Below are positions 11,314-24,293 of a stretch of DNA of 64,000 nucleotides, piece after piece (position 1 is the stretch's first letter; the number at the start of each line of letters is the position of its first letter). The translations under genes and the position numbers were made by a program. The stretch is from Drosophila pseudoobscura (lineage: Eukaryota > Arthropoda > Insecta > Diptera > Drosophilidae): assembly GCF_009870125.1 (NCBI RefSeq), contig NC_046683.1, positions 56,001,869 to 56,065,868 of the forward strand, written 5' to 3'. The notes below the pieces were generated by a model. The model searched no databases. It was not told where the DNA came from and saw nothing but the letters and a program-made list of their open reading frames with translations.

Positions 11314-14009
11314 TCAAATTATCATGCGATTGTAAAAAGGCGTTGTCGTTTTGGGCGTCATTAAATGGCAGTCTACACTTCTGGCGTTCCCCAACAATGG
11401 AGCGCACTTTAACTTCATTTGCAACTGTGGCATTTGATTGATTCGATCTCTGACCGCAAATGGCAAATCGTCGTTGTTGCCAAAATGGGTAGACAGACCG
11501 TTGGCCTGTGTATAAGTTATGCCTCCTCCTTGCACCTTTGGTATTACTGAGACCATAGATCCATCATAGAATTGCACTTGCACAACTCCATGGGACAACT
11601 GAAATGGTTTCAAAATAAGCATTTGATGCAAAATAAAATGTGAAAAATCGTACCTCCGTAACAATTCCAATTTCGGGAACGGTGATACGTTTGATTGGAA
11701 CATTTTGGTGCGCAGCCAACATGTTGAGCCGCGGTGTATTTGAATTGTAGTCCGAGGCACTTCGAGTCGTCGATATGGTGCTCACGGAAAAGTTAATTGA
11801 GCCCTATAGGAATATAATGTTTGAGTGATATCTCTAGAAATTGCATTAAATATAGCGATTTACCTGATTTGATTTCGGAGTGGAGTATGCAAAGTTTGTA
11901 GTGTCCCTAAGACCATCGAAACGTTGACCCGCGTGCATGTCTGCGGCAGGCCGTCGCCCAATTGTGACAGGAAAACACGTATTCTCTTTAGTCTGGGCGA
12001 GCTCTAGAGCATTACTGATATTGACGCAATGGGAGAAACATTCATTTCCGTGGTCAATTAAATTGCGTGCCTCCGCACAGCCATTATCCGAAAGCACTGC
12101 TCCATTCGAATTGAACACCTTGACCCCGTCCGTGGAGGACTTTAATAGCTTTGCTCCGGAATAGAAGCGAACCTCAAAGTCCGTCATCGTCTCCATAAGC
12201 TGGCATTTCCCAAGGCTACTGAAAAAAGTGATTTTCGGTGTTTTGCTCTTCACCAGGCCCACAAATCGGGCAGCGTACACATATTTCTTCCAGTGTTTAT
12301 TCGGTAAATTCTCGTAATTATACACGCAATTCTCGCTTGGTATCAGCGGATCTGGTGGGTGTTCTCTTATTGGTAAGCCTCTGAAACAACAATGTTAGCT
12401 AAAACCAATATAAAAGGCTTTATTTTTGTAGTTGTACTCACCGTCCTGGATCCGGCTGATAGATTATAATACGGCGTCCATCTTCAGATATGCGACAAAT
12501 ATCAGTAATACGATCTTCATTGTACTTGACCTTAAACTTTACAAACTCCAAGACAACCTCACCAGTCCGCAAAATACTCATTATAGCATTTTTCGTTTTA
12601 TAACGCGTCGGTTGCAATCTTTTCGTTTCTAAAGGCGGCATTAAGAGGCGTTTCTCATCCACAGGGGACGGTATCATGTCGCTATCCGATGTGAACGGTG
12701 CCAAGTTGTTTGTTCCTGGCCATTTGGCGTCTCTATTTTCCAACTGGTCGCCTGGTGTTGGTAGATATGAGCCATGCTGTTCGTAAACAGGTCGATGCTC
12801 CTTCGAATCGTAGCCCAGATTAGACGACGGCAAATATTCTTCCATTATCTGTGGCATTGATTGTCCTGAAGAATTGTCGACAGACCGAAGCCGGTGCGAT
12901 TTCCTAGAGTCACCTTCAAAACGATTTAGAATTATTATTCAATAATAACGGACAGTGATCTATAGTTGGCATTACTTACTGCTGGCGAATGTTACGATTC
13001 CGCTATCGCTACTGGCAAGACTTTGACTGAATTCATTTAACGCGCCAGGCGTTGTACTATACGATGAACCACCAACCGTTCTTTTCAGAAATGGATGCCG
13101 GAGGACCTGTTCAAGAGTAATGCGTTCGTGGGGGCTTTTCTTGAGCAGCTTATGGATTAGGTCCTGGGCTTCGAAGGACAAATGTGATGGCATCATAAAT
13201 TCAGACATCACGACTTTGTTGAGCGTAGATTCCACACCTTCGGTTTCAAACGGCGGTCGCCCCACCAGCAACGTATAGAGCATACACCCAACACTCCAAA
13301 CATCCGCTGGCAGGCCGTGCGACAATCGGGAAACTACCTCGGGGGAAATATAGTTGGGAGTGCCGCACATCGTCATGTGCCTTTCGTCAGGTCGTTTCAG
13401 TTGAGTTGCGAGGCCGAAATCGGCGATTTTGATGTGCATTTCTTTGCTGAGCAGCAGGTTGGATAGCGAAATGTCACGGTGCATGATGTTGTGGGAATGC
13501 AAATACAGGAGGCCAGCCACCACCTGCCTCAATATAGTGGCCCCCTCGGATTCGGTAAAGGGACGTAAAAGGTGCTGCTTCATATAGCGCTGCAGTTCGC
13601 CGTTGTGGGCCAACTCCAAAACCAAATACACATAATTCACATCTTGAAAAAATGTGTACAGCTGCAGCACAGAAGGATGCTTAAGGCGAGAGTGAATTTC
13701 AACCTCCTGTCGAACACGGCTCGTGAGTCCTGTCCCCTGGATTAGTTTCTTATCGATCTATGGGTACACCAATTAAAAGATATTCCTAAAACACATACGC
13801 GTATCACTTACCATTTTGATTGCCACATCTTGATGTGAGTGCAGGCATCTTGCTTTGTAAACGCTAGCAAAGCCTCCTTTGCCCAACAAGTGCTGTACCT
13901 CGTACTCCTACAAACGCAAACAACAATTGAAAATTCATTTGATAGTCACATTGAGTGGCGGTAGTCTGCTCACCTCAATTGTTTCTCCGAAAGTTCGAGT
14001 GGACATCAT
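11314..14009 (-). CDS. SAK: Polo-like kinase 4 (SAK), centriole duplication kinase
   Basis: Seven exons (14009-13974, 13907-13812, 13757-12980, 12913-12442, 12380-11864, 11803-11654, 11598-11314) join in phase to 777 residues, against 769 as remembered for melanogaster. The kinase domain spans about residues 14-267, with the glycine loop [11 protein letters not shown], lysine K43, HRD at 137-139 and DFG at about 157. A DSGIVTF phosphodegron follows at 295-301, the Slimb/SCF site that limits PLK4 level. Next come the central polo boxes (exons 4-5) and the C-terminal polo box (exons 6-7, [13 protein letters not shown]). PLK4 acts at the centriole to start procentriole assembly. All key residues are present. 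The start uses tandem ATGs at 14009 and 14006. It is divergent from Cdk12. Confidence 0.97.
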
Positions 14010-14414
14010 AGTTTACTTTGTTAAGTACTTAGATTGACCACTTTTCGAAATAAATTCCCACAAATGCTACATAAAAAAATAAACAAGCCGAAAATTTTGA
14101 AAGAGAACGCCAGCAATAGTGTTGAAAAAAGTGACCTACGTTCACTTATCAACACTTTTTTCCGATAAAAAGTTGTATAAAATACTGCTGTATTTTATTG
14201 GACGATCAGCTAATTCTTTTATTTGTTACAATACATCGATCCAAACACTATAATTTTTCTAAACATAATATATTCCTTAGCATATTTTACATAATATTTC
14301 CGGTATATAGTTAATAACACGATTATACAATAGAAGTTTGAATTTTACAGCACTCTCAAAAATTAAATACTATCGCGTACCCTTGCAAATGCAGAAATTC
14401 ATGGCATTCAGGGT
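14010..14414. other. SAK upstream region
   Basis: Short interval upstream of the SAK start. It contains a near-palindrome around GTGACCTACGTTCAC (14131-14145). No TATA, DRE or motif 1 was found in the SAK orientation. Confidence 0.3.
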
Positions 14415-15664
14415 GACGTGACGTCATAAATATACCGTGACCATTTACGGTCTATTATATATGTACACTTCTGTATATTTTGACGTCGAAATATAATAAT
14501 ATATAAATAATGGTATATTTCATCAATCTATTAAGTTTCATTTTATAGAAACTTCCATTCGTAGGTGTTTGAATTTTCCCTCTTTTAAATGGTGGTAGTT
14601 CATGAGCCCACTTTGACCGAGACATGAACGAAATTCGCGGGAGATTTTTTTCCGGGCTTGCTTACACATCAAAATACGCCTGGCAGAGAGAATTATGTTT
14701 AAATGTCTGTCACGATTTTTTCTCTTACGTCTTATTAAGTTTTTTTTTACCTTCTTCGCTAAAACCTCTTAAGACTAAATCGAACAAAAGCTAGTGTTTA
14801 TAAAAAACCATTCAAGTGGAAAATAGATTAATTAATTGTATACAATTATGTGGGCATAGCTGGGCTTTCTTTCTAGCTAGTAATATTCGACCGAATATCA
14901 GAATATAGCAATATGAACGACTACCCTCTTCGTTTGTCTTGTTTGCCCATCTCGCTAAAACCTTTTTTGTTTTTTACCTACATATTTCGCTATAACCTTA
15001 CGCAAAATCCAATATAAGCAAGTATTGAGAATAAGCCAGTTAAATAGAAAAATGATTCATCAATCGTATACATTTATGTGGGCATGGCTAAATATTACAT
15101 ATAGCTAATAATATTCGACGGAACATCAAAAATTAGCAATATGGTTTCCAATCCTTGACGGAGAACCATTAACCCATTGTAGACCAAGAGGGTGTTTTAG
15201 TATTCCACTGAAAATAATTTAATTTAAATTTAAATTTAATAATTTTAGCGCCCTTCTATAAGAATCTATAAGAAGAATTTACAATAGATAATATTTTCCG
15301 CCATTTACCTCTAGTAGTTGAACTATTTAAATAGAGGGGTCTTAATTGGGCTAAGTTCAGTTTTTCATCATATGAGACGATATATTGTTGTTAAAGAAAC
15401 AAAATTGAGACAACAAAAATCAAAGTGAAGTATTTAAAATAAGCCAATCAAGTAGATAATAGATTCATTAAATGGATAAATTTATGTGGGCATTGCTGAG
15501 AGATCCAGATAGCTAGTAATATTCCACGGAATATAAGAATCGAGGAATATAGAACTTGAATTCGTCAGTATATTTACGGTATATTTTCAAAATGAGACGG
15601 TATATTTTGGTATATTTCTGAGGGTCGGATGGTATATTTTAACGATAAATCCGCGGCCACACTT
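14415..15664 (+). repeat. Large composite promoter-repeat copy upstream of Cdk12
   Basis: At about 1.25 kb this is the longest copy. It contains at least three related body units (around 14700-14930, 15000-15140 and 15420-15550), each with a TATGTGGGCAT block and a TAGCTAGTAATATTC-like block. Near 15140-15240 lies a segment with CCATTGTAGACCAAGAG that is shared only with the copy near 41.7 kb. It ends with repeated GGTATATTT blocks, CTGAGGGTCGG and a motif 1 variant GGCCACACT (15656-15664), pointing at Cdk12. Confidence 0.7.
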
Positions 15665-16952
15665 CCAATGGCATTGTTTTTCTTATGTTAATAATGCCGA
15701 AAAATGCCTAATGAGACATGTAATTTGCATTGCGAATAATTTTCGTATACATTTTTATGCAATATATAAGCAATTGAAATAGTCGCGATGTAAGAAGACG
15801 TACTTTGAAAGCATAAACAGCGAACAAGTACGACTCGGCTTACCGATAATCGTGTTATTTAATAATTTACAAGACAAACGAGTGCGTGTTCGCTCTCCAC
15901 AATGCCGAGTAAATAGAAATTGGTTTTGAAAGTACTAGTGCGTTTCACAAAGTGGCGTTTGCATAATTAATGCATATAAACTGGTAAGTCATACACCGTA
16001 GAACAATAAAATGACCCATATATGCGTTCTTACATCTGTATAAGACATGTGTATGCATGCAAGTTTCCTTGTGTGCAAGTGTTCGGCCATATATATGTTT
16101 TTACACACACAACTATACGTCCCATACTACATACGTCACCGACGCGCAACAGTGTAAAAACAGTGCTATAAAATGTGTTTCGTAAAAAACTGAATTTTTT
16201 TATCAAAAATATATAATATATTTTGGTCTTAAGTGCATTTTGTTGTTGTTCTTCGTTGGGCTGACCAATATCGATATCGGAAAACTTGTTAACTTTAAAC
16301 TGTGTTCATTCTGTAAAAATTACATAGAGATATGTTGTAATGCAACAGTAGAAGGCAGTGAATATAAAATGTTCCTGATTTTCTTATATAATAAATAAAA
16401 ATTTATATTCAAAGTGATTCAAAATTCATATGAAATTATTTTTTTTGTGACGATGTCCAACATTATTTATCGCTGAAATATTTCTATCGTTATTTTTCTT
16501 GTAGACGATTTAATTTTTCATATTCAATGTTTGGTCACACTCGGCCATTCTTTATAACCTTAAAATGACAAGTGATTATTTTCGATTTTATATTTAGGGG
16601 ACTCGGACTCGAAGCTTTAGATGTCCGCAAAGATCAATGCAGAGTGGCACAGCGTATTTTCTAGCCTACTTTTATAGATTTTCATGCAATGGCACATATC
16701 ACAATCATGTGAAAACAAAAGTCAAAGTGATATGTGGTGGTTAATCAAAGCAGCATTGTAAATAAAAGACAGGGCGGATATTTAGATGGTGTTTTCACGA
16801 AAAATTCGAGTGTGACAAAAAGAAAAAACAGCCAAAGAGCTGCAGTGGATAAAATACCTTCAACGAATATTGACAATATAAATAAGCAGCGGGAAGACAC
16901 CCGTGGTGGTGTGCCTACGGCCTTTTTGAGTTCTTAGGCGAAGGACGCAAAA
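15665..16952 (+). promoter_or_regulatory. Cdk12 5' UTR region with likely noncoding exon
   Basis: A candidate noncoding first exon ends at 15983 at an ACTG/GTAAGT donor. Candidate acceptors lie near 16597 (TATTTAG before GGGGACTCGG). Short upstream frames occur between 16730 and 16937 and stop just before the Cdk12 ATG. No second gene is supported here. Confidence 0.4.
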
Positions 16953-19900
16953 ATGCATGCATCGTCTGCAGCTGCGACAGCACTGGTGGAGTACTCGGAT
17001 GTCAGCTCAGAGGACTTTTCCGATCCCGAAGCAGGAGAAATTGACTCAGACGCAGTGCTGACAAGCAGATGTGACACCACAAATGCAAAGAAACCAAAGC
17101 CACCGTCGGATAATCAGTTCGCAAAGAGTAGTCGAGCTACAAAGCCTGAAAAGGAAGGCTATGATAATTATAGGTAATATATGTGCATACCATACATATC
17201 TTTTTAAGTGAAACTTTTTTTTCTGTTAGAAAAAGGCGGACTGAAGAAACTGACGATCTTGAGGTGTCTGGATCGAGACCAACTGGTGGAGGCGACACCT
17301 TGAATAATCGAGAGGAGGCGCAAGCTTCTAAAACATCAAAGGACGAACTTTGGAGTAGACAAATCTACATGTCTAGCGATTCCATTGACACGGATGAACT
17401 GGAGGCGGAAATGAAGCGACAGAAACGAAAGAAGCTGAAGAAGGACAAGCATAAACATAAATCAAAGAAGAAGTCGAAGAAGCGTAAGAAAAAGAGGACC
17501 AAATCGTATTCTAGCATTGAGTCAATGTCGGATGACATAAACGCCCTACTGGATCGACGATACACGCCGCCAAATGTTCCGAATAAGATCAACGAGCGAA
17601 CAGTCAGCACCGGAACTTCCTACACACCTCACACGCATAAGGAAAGCAGCCCCATATCCCCGGGCACTCCGCCTCCCACACGGCGTCCAAACAGTAATAA
17701 CGCCTATTATGGCGAGTCCATTGGTGATGCCCCCAACACTTCGCTGGGAACCAATCTCCAGGTGACTGTTACCAATAAGACGAGCAATCGCCTGCGTTCT
17801 CCCCCACGCATTGGCGGCAATGGACCACGCTATGGCACCTCTCCTCGAACTCCGCCACAAGTACTCTACACCACCTCGGGCGGTAGCAGTGGTGGAGCGG
17901 GAATTCATGGACGTGATTCACGCAGCTCCCGATATGTACAGAGTCCACTCAAAGACGATCTAAATGCGCACCATAGGTCTGGCCACGATCATGGATATCA
18001 GCCACGATATTCTTCGGGCACGGGACCAAGCGGCAGTCTCGATGCGAGAAAAGTTAAACGTTTGTCTCCGGGTAGGTGTAGCTGTTCTATTCAGTGTTCA
18101 GGTGCACTGAAGCGATAAGATGGCCGATGAGCGATAAGAGAGCTAATTGTTGTAAATATTTTCAGAGATAGACCGCTATAATCATCAGCCGAGTACACCG
18201 CCCCACAAGCGACGAAAGTTCAGCGATGGCAGGGATATGAGTATGTCAGGCTTCGAGCATAGCAGACACCATTCTACTAAATATGATCGTTATAGCAGAG
18301 AGCGATATTCAAGGCGTGGATCCAGGTATGGATTGGACTTTGCTTATATTTGTTGAACAGTAATCATATCTTTATTTCCAATCTTTAAGGAGTCCTAGTG
18401 TACAGCATTCACGCGGTCGGCAATCGCCTGTTGGCGGCATGACCTCCAGTGGAAGCATTTCAAATATGTTTAGGCATGGTAATAGTCACAAACACAAGTA
18501 CACGACACCAAACTCACCCACGTCCGTGCCGACACGGTCCTCGAAACGCGCCTCTGGTACTGGCACCTCCACCGATCGGTATTCGCGATCCCCGAGGGCA
18601 AGCTCGCGCTACTTTGAGACTTCGCCGCCATCATCAGCTGGTGCTTCAAGCTCTCATTACCATCATCATCGTCGCTCGCCGAAGTCGCGTCTTAGAAGGA
18701 CCAGCAGTCGCAAACGCTCGCCCAGCTCGGCCAGCAGCGGTAGTTCAGCTTCACTCAGTCGATCGCCAGCCTCGCGAGATCTGAAGCACAAGCGCGAGGA
18801 ATACATTAAAAAGATTAGTGAAACGAGTCTGTTTGCCGAGTTGGTAAAGGATCGTCATAAAAGACAAAAGGCCTTGAAGGAGATTATCGAGCGTCAAGAA
18901 GAAAATAGTAACAGCAACAGCAACGGCGCCTTGACAATAAACGATAACAGTTCCTCGATAGATGGCAATACGCCGAATGTGACCGATTGTAGATCTGCTG
19001 TGGCCATCGTAGGTGTAGGTGCAACGCCAACACCCACCATAGGCGGCGGCATGACTTCAAATGGACTGGAAATTCCCAGCAGCTGCGGCGGTGGCAGCAA
19101 ACCGGATTTGGATATCAACAACATTCCCATGCCAAACAAAGAGCACGATCTGCTTGTGCATAATCCTGGCCCCAGCTCCGATGTCCCAGATAGCTCCTCA
19201 ACTTCATTAATAACAACAAGCACACTGTCGGCAGCAATCTCAGCAAATAGGAATAACCACAAACCGAAGAGTCTGACATCGTTGCCCATGCCACCCGGCA
19301 TGAATGCGTTGGACCTTGTGAATGCACCCAGTCCATCGCCCCCGCATTTGACACTCAAAAAGGAGTACGATGAGAAAACAGTTTCCAATTCCAGCGCCAA
19401 TAAAAGTCTCTTGAACTTACCGATGCCTCCGGTAATACCAGGCAGCGAGGAGCTCAGCGGCGACGATGATGTCATCGACAGTCCCGAAGATTTTGATGCA
19501 ACCGGCGGCAGTGGCAATATGCACGGCCACAGCAGTGGACAGGGGGCCTCGCGTCGTCGTCCAGTGATACTGAATCGTCGGGATTCACGTAATAATGTGC
19601 GTGACTGGGGCGAGCGATGTGTGGACGTATTCGAAATGATTGCGCAAATCGGTGAAGGCACATACGGACAGGTAAGCTGTGGCACGATTCCATATTCTAT
19701 ACATTTTTAACTTGATTTCTATTGTGTACTCATTTAAAGGTGTATAAGGCTCGGGATCATCATACGAACGATATGGTAGCACTGAAAAAAGTTCGGCTAG
19801 AACACGAAAAGGAAGGCTTTCCCATTACGGCTGTGCGTGAAATCAAAATACTTAGGCAACTCAACCATCGTAACATTGTCAACTTGCATGAAATTGTCAC

Positions 19901-20891
19901 AGACAAGCAGGACGCCGTCGAGTTTCGTAAAGACAAGGGCTCATTCTATCTCGTGTTTGAGTATATGGACCACGATCTCATGGGCCTGCTCGAATCTGGC
20001 ATGGTCGACTTTAATGAAGAGAATAATGCTAGCATTATGAAGCAGCTATTAGACGGCCTTAATTACTGCCATAAAAAGAACTTTCTGCATCGGGATATCA
20101 AGTGTTCGAATATATTAATGAACAACAGGTATTTATCATAGTTTTTGTGTCCTTTTTTTGTTTGAAAAATGTACGACGACCGTCATTTTGCAGAGGAAAA
20201 GTGAAACTGGCAGATTTTGGATTGGCCCGTCTGTATAATGCCGATGATCGGGAACGTCCGTACACGAACAAAGTGATAACGCTGTGGTATCGGCCCCCAG
20301 AGCTGTTGTTGGGCGAGGAACGGTATGGTCCTTCCATAGATGTGTGGTCGTGCGGCTGCATACTCGGTGAGCTCTTCCTGAAGCGGCCACTGTTTCAGGC
20401 CAATGCAGAGATGGCTCAATTAGAGACTATATCTAAGATCTGCGGCTCGCCCATTCCCGCTGTGTGGCCGAACGTAATTAAGCTACCACTGTTTCATACT
20501 CTTAAGCAAAAGAAAACGCATCGCCGTCGCTTGCGTGAAGATTTTGAGTTTATGCCAGCAGCATCACTTGATTTGCTCGACAAAATGTTAGACCTGGATC
20601 CGGACAAGCGCATAACTGCAGAAGATGCGCTCAAGTCCCCGTGGCTAAAAAAAATCAATCCAGATGAGTGAGTATGCCTGAATCTTATGTTTATATGAGT
20701 ATCATTCTCATTCTTCTGTTATGATTTACAGAATGCCAACACCACAATTGCCTACATGGCAGGACTGCCATGAACTTTGGAGCAAGAAGCGACGCCGTCA
20801 GCTGCGGGAACAACAAGAGTCGCTGCCACCATCGGTAATATCCTCGACCAAATACCACCCACACGGAGCAGCAATGGTGGGAGATGCTTAG
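16953..20891 (+). CDS. Cdk12: Cyclin-dependent kinase 12
   Basis: Seven exons (16953-17173, 17230-18071, 18166-18325, 18390-19671, 19740-20128, 20194-20667, 20732-20891) join in phase to 1175 residues, close to the fly protein. The first 800 or so residues are low-complexity and RS/KK-rich with many serine-proline pairs, as expected for a nuclear transcription kinase. The kinase domain starts near residue 819: [11 protein letters not shown], the lysine in ALKK (about 851), the PITAVRE cyclin-K-binding helix, [13 protein letters not shown], and [10 protein letters not shown] in the T loop. A short C-terminal extension ends in an [15 protein letters not shown] tail. With cyclin K it phosphorylates serine 2 of the RNA polymerase II CTD and supports long-gene and DNA-damage gene expression. 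The upstream promoter repeat ends 1.29 kb before the ATG. Confidence 0.95.
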
Positions 20892-22679
20892 CATTTAATG
20901 TATGCTTCAATTCAATTCAATTTGAAAAACAGCTGTGGTCAGAGCGATCCCGAGTGTGCCGCCTGGTGGCATTAGTAGTATCCAGCAGCTTCAGCTGATT
21001 TAGAAACAAAAGGGATGGATAGAGACAGGGCCAAAATAGGTTGACATTGACTTTCCCTAGGCACTGTGTAATTTTAGACAGCTTCAATAAAAACATGGCT
21101 AACAATTATTTAATTTTTGGAGCATTTTAAATCAATAGCTGTACTGTATAAACGAAACGTGTAATATATACAATTGCAGAGTTCAATTTTTTTTCAGAAA
21201 GAAGTTTTGAAAATTTTTTTTAAATTTTCGTTTTAGGTTCTTATTTGTATCTGATTTGAAGCTGAAATTGGTAATCAAAAAGAGATCCTGAATGAACGGG
21301 AATGCAATATGTAATTCAAATAATTCACAAAAGAAATATGTAAAATCTAGTAGCACAGCACAGTACGTATATTATGGATCGCATCGCTAATTCAAACGTG
21401 CTGTGAACGCAGTTTGTATTTGCTACGAAGTAAGCGTATATAGTGAAGAAGTTAAAGATTAGCATTTTAATTTTTATAAATTGTTATATATTAATAAATA
21501 GGCTAGAGATAGTTATATTTATAAGTTTAGCCTCTATTGCTAAGTATTTAAGTCGAATGTAAATTATAAATGAATTTGTCAAGTAAATACAATACAAGTA
21601 TATACTACTATTTACCTATTTCCCAGGTATTTGAAAAGTTTATATTTTAATATACAAAAACTGTTTAAAAGCAAGCCGTATGTACATACATATAGCCGTA
21701 TTATACATGATACAACATGCAAGATGTGCGTCAGACTGAAACTATTCAATCCAAATTACATGTGTGTATACAGGTTGAAACAAATTTCTAAAATATTTTT
21801 GAGCAATGTCTCAAAATGATAATCAAACGAATATAATATACTATACCCCCCCATACTCATTGAGTACGGGGTAAAATCCACTAAATTGATTTTCGGAACA
21901 TCTGCAGATAGCAACAATAAAGACGAAATAAACTGCATTTTTTAAGAAAACAAATTTTTAACGGCCAAAAAACTACAAAAATTTATTTATATTTCAGGTC
22001 TATTTTTGATTTAACTCTGATATATAATTTGCGTAAATATATAAGTCTGCATCGAATGGGTTGGGGACCAAATAGTTTCAGCATCGTTTAAGATACCCCT
22101 TTACCACTATTACCTTTATGGCGGAAAGACCCACCTTTGGTGACAATTACCCATAACTCCAACATTTGCTCCATTAAGTAAAGTTAGTGCGTTAAAAAAC
22201 CGCCAAATGCTCCTTTTATCTATCGATTTATGAAATCTTCGTAATCTAGAGTCAGCTGCAGCATATCCAAATATTTATGTATTTTCCACTCGTTCTTCTG
22301 AGATGCTCAATAGTCTAAAATCTCGCTCACCTTAAAACTTGGAATATCTTAACTCAATCGAAAATGAACGTTAGTGTGTCCTTAATATCAGCTTAAGCGA
22401 CCTATTTTTAATCGCCGAATTCTGTTTTGATCACATCCGGGGGACCTTAGGCCACAAAAGAAAGTATCTCAACTTAGTTGTTCATAAATGCAATTATATG
22501 ACTCAAGCCTAATAAATGAAATTACATATAAGTCATGTCATCGATCGCTTTAGAAATTAATAAAAATAACAGAGCAGAATTAAATTTTTCAGAAAAAGCA
22601 AATCAAGCACATTTACAGGGATAACGCTAATGTCTACTCTCTTCGGCTCATCTAGTATTAAATGTATCTAAGACATTTT
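20892..22679. other. Cdk12 3' flank and intergenic DNA
   Basis: No gene supported. The first few hundred bases are likely Cdk12 3' UTR. Near 21847-21871 there is a small perfect inverted repeat, TACTCATTGAGTA, flanked by C- and G-rich arms. The rest is AT-rich single-copy-looking sequence. Confidence 0.4.
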
Positions 22680-23042
22680 CGGTATTTTCTGAGGTTAACA
22701 TGGAACCGATGATATATCGGCATATAATGGTATATTTTGTCAATATCATCAATCTATTAAATTTCATTTACACCCTTATGTATAAATTCAATTAAAGCAA
22801 GTGTTTAAAAGAAGCCAATCAAGTAGAAAATTGATTAATTAATCGGATAAAATTATGTGGGCAGGGCTGAGAAATCTATCTAGCTAGTAATATTCCGCTG
22901 AATAACAAAATCGAGGAATATGTATAATAGAACTTGAATTCGTCAGTATATCTACGGTATATTTTGAAAATGATACGATTTATTTTGTTATATTTCTGAG
23001 GGTCGGACCGTACATTTTATCGTTAAGTCCGCGGTCACACTG
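22680..23042 (+). repeat. Promoter-repeat copy upstream of CG7611
   Basis: One body unit with the blocks AAAGCAAGTGTTTAAAA, TTATGTGGGCAGGGCTGAG and TCTAGCTAGTAATATTCC is followed by GGTATATTT-type blocks, CTGAGGGTCGG, a DRE-like TATCGTTA and a perfect motif 1, CGGTCACACTG, at 23032-23042. The end faces CG7611, whose proposed ATG is 1.25 kb downstream. Confidence 0.7.
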
Positions 23043-24293
23043 GTCGAAATATATAAGCAGCTAAGTGCGTTTCATCATCAAATTTGTATGTATATTGTGT
23101 CAATTCGTCTTAGTTTTTTAATTGAGAGCTCATACGTTCATAAATAGTTTTGGGCTATCATGCCAAATAGTTTAATAGAGTGTAACCTATTTAATATCGT
23201 CGCAAAGGACCATAAACAATGTGTGTATGTATGTATGTGTATGCCTATATATTACGATGCACTTTGTCCAAAAGAGAAATGCAAGTGAAAATGTGTTGGA
23301 AAACCCATAACAAAGCAGACACCAACATGCTCGTGGGGGTTTTTTTGTTTTTTTTTTTTGATAATAGGTTCATTTTGACTATGAACACTAACACTTGAAT
23401 GTACATAAATACACACAGATGTAAAGGAAAACAAAGCAGAGTTGATTAATATAAGCCCATGCATACATATGGGCATATAAACATATACACACGCAAGTGC
23501 ATTTCTGGGGATGTAAATGCGTGCATATTCACATGAATACGTACGTATGGATGTATATATGTACATATGTATGTCTGTACATCTATACGCATAGTTTAAT
23601 GTAGTGAAATAGAAGAGTGTAAGTACTCTGTAAGATTCAATTCCACGAGTCTTAATCTGGCATCTGGCCCTATAAATATGTACATGCATCTATAACTCTA
23701 GGAACCTACATATGCAAGTACATACATACATGAATGAATACAGCTGTGTGTAAAAAAATAATATACAGTGTTATGTACATCTTGACGTACATACATATGT
23801 ACATAGATGAAAATCTGACAATGGTAAATTCGTTGGAGTTTTGGAAAGTTCTAACTGCGGTATATGTAAATGTAAAGCGCATATGAGCCATCAAACTTTT
23901 ATATAAAGTCATGACATCTCGCAATTAAAAATTATTTTCATACTATACAGGATGTTCATCATATAACCAATACTTTTGTCTGATTAAAAGCTATACGCGA
24001 GTATAAACAAAGACTGGCCATATCTAGTCTTCGTTCCTATCTGGGTAGAATCGGATCGGCGGGGTACGTTTACATTTAGCTACAATATGAAGGAAGTAAA
24101 TTCTTTGTGCGAAGAACAACAGATAATTTAAGAAAACGTTTCAAAATTTTACGTAACTCAAACAAAGTTAATCCCAAGTCGAATCCCACTACAGAAAATA
24201 TAGATTCGTGTACATTCCAGTGATGCCTCTAATTCATGAATTGTCTCTCTCATTGTTGATTTTTAAATTCTTTTTGCGCTTTCCCTTCGCAGT
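23043..24293 (+). promoter_or_regulatory. CG7611 5' region with microsatellites
   Basis: Transcription probably starts just after the motif 1 at 23042. The interval holds dense TATGTACATA-type microsatellites (23215-23240, 23540-23600, 23700-23810). A strong polypyrimidine tract and AG acceptor at 24291-24292 leads into the proposed first coding exon. No other gene was recognised. Confidence 0.4.
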
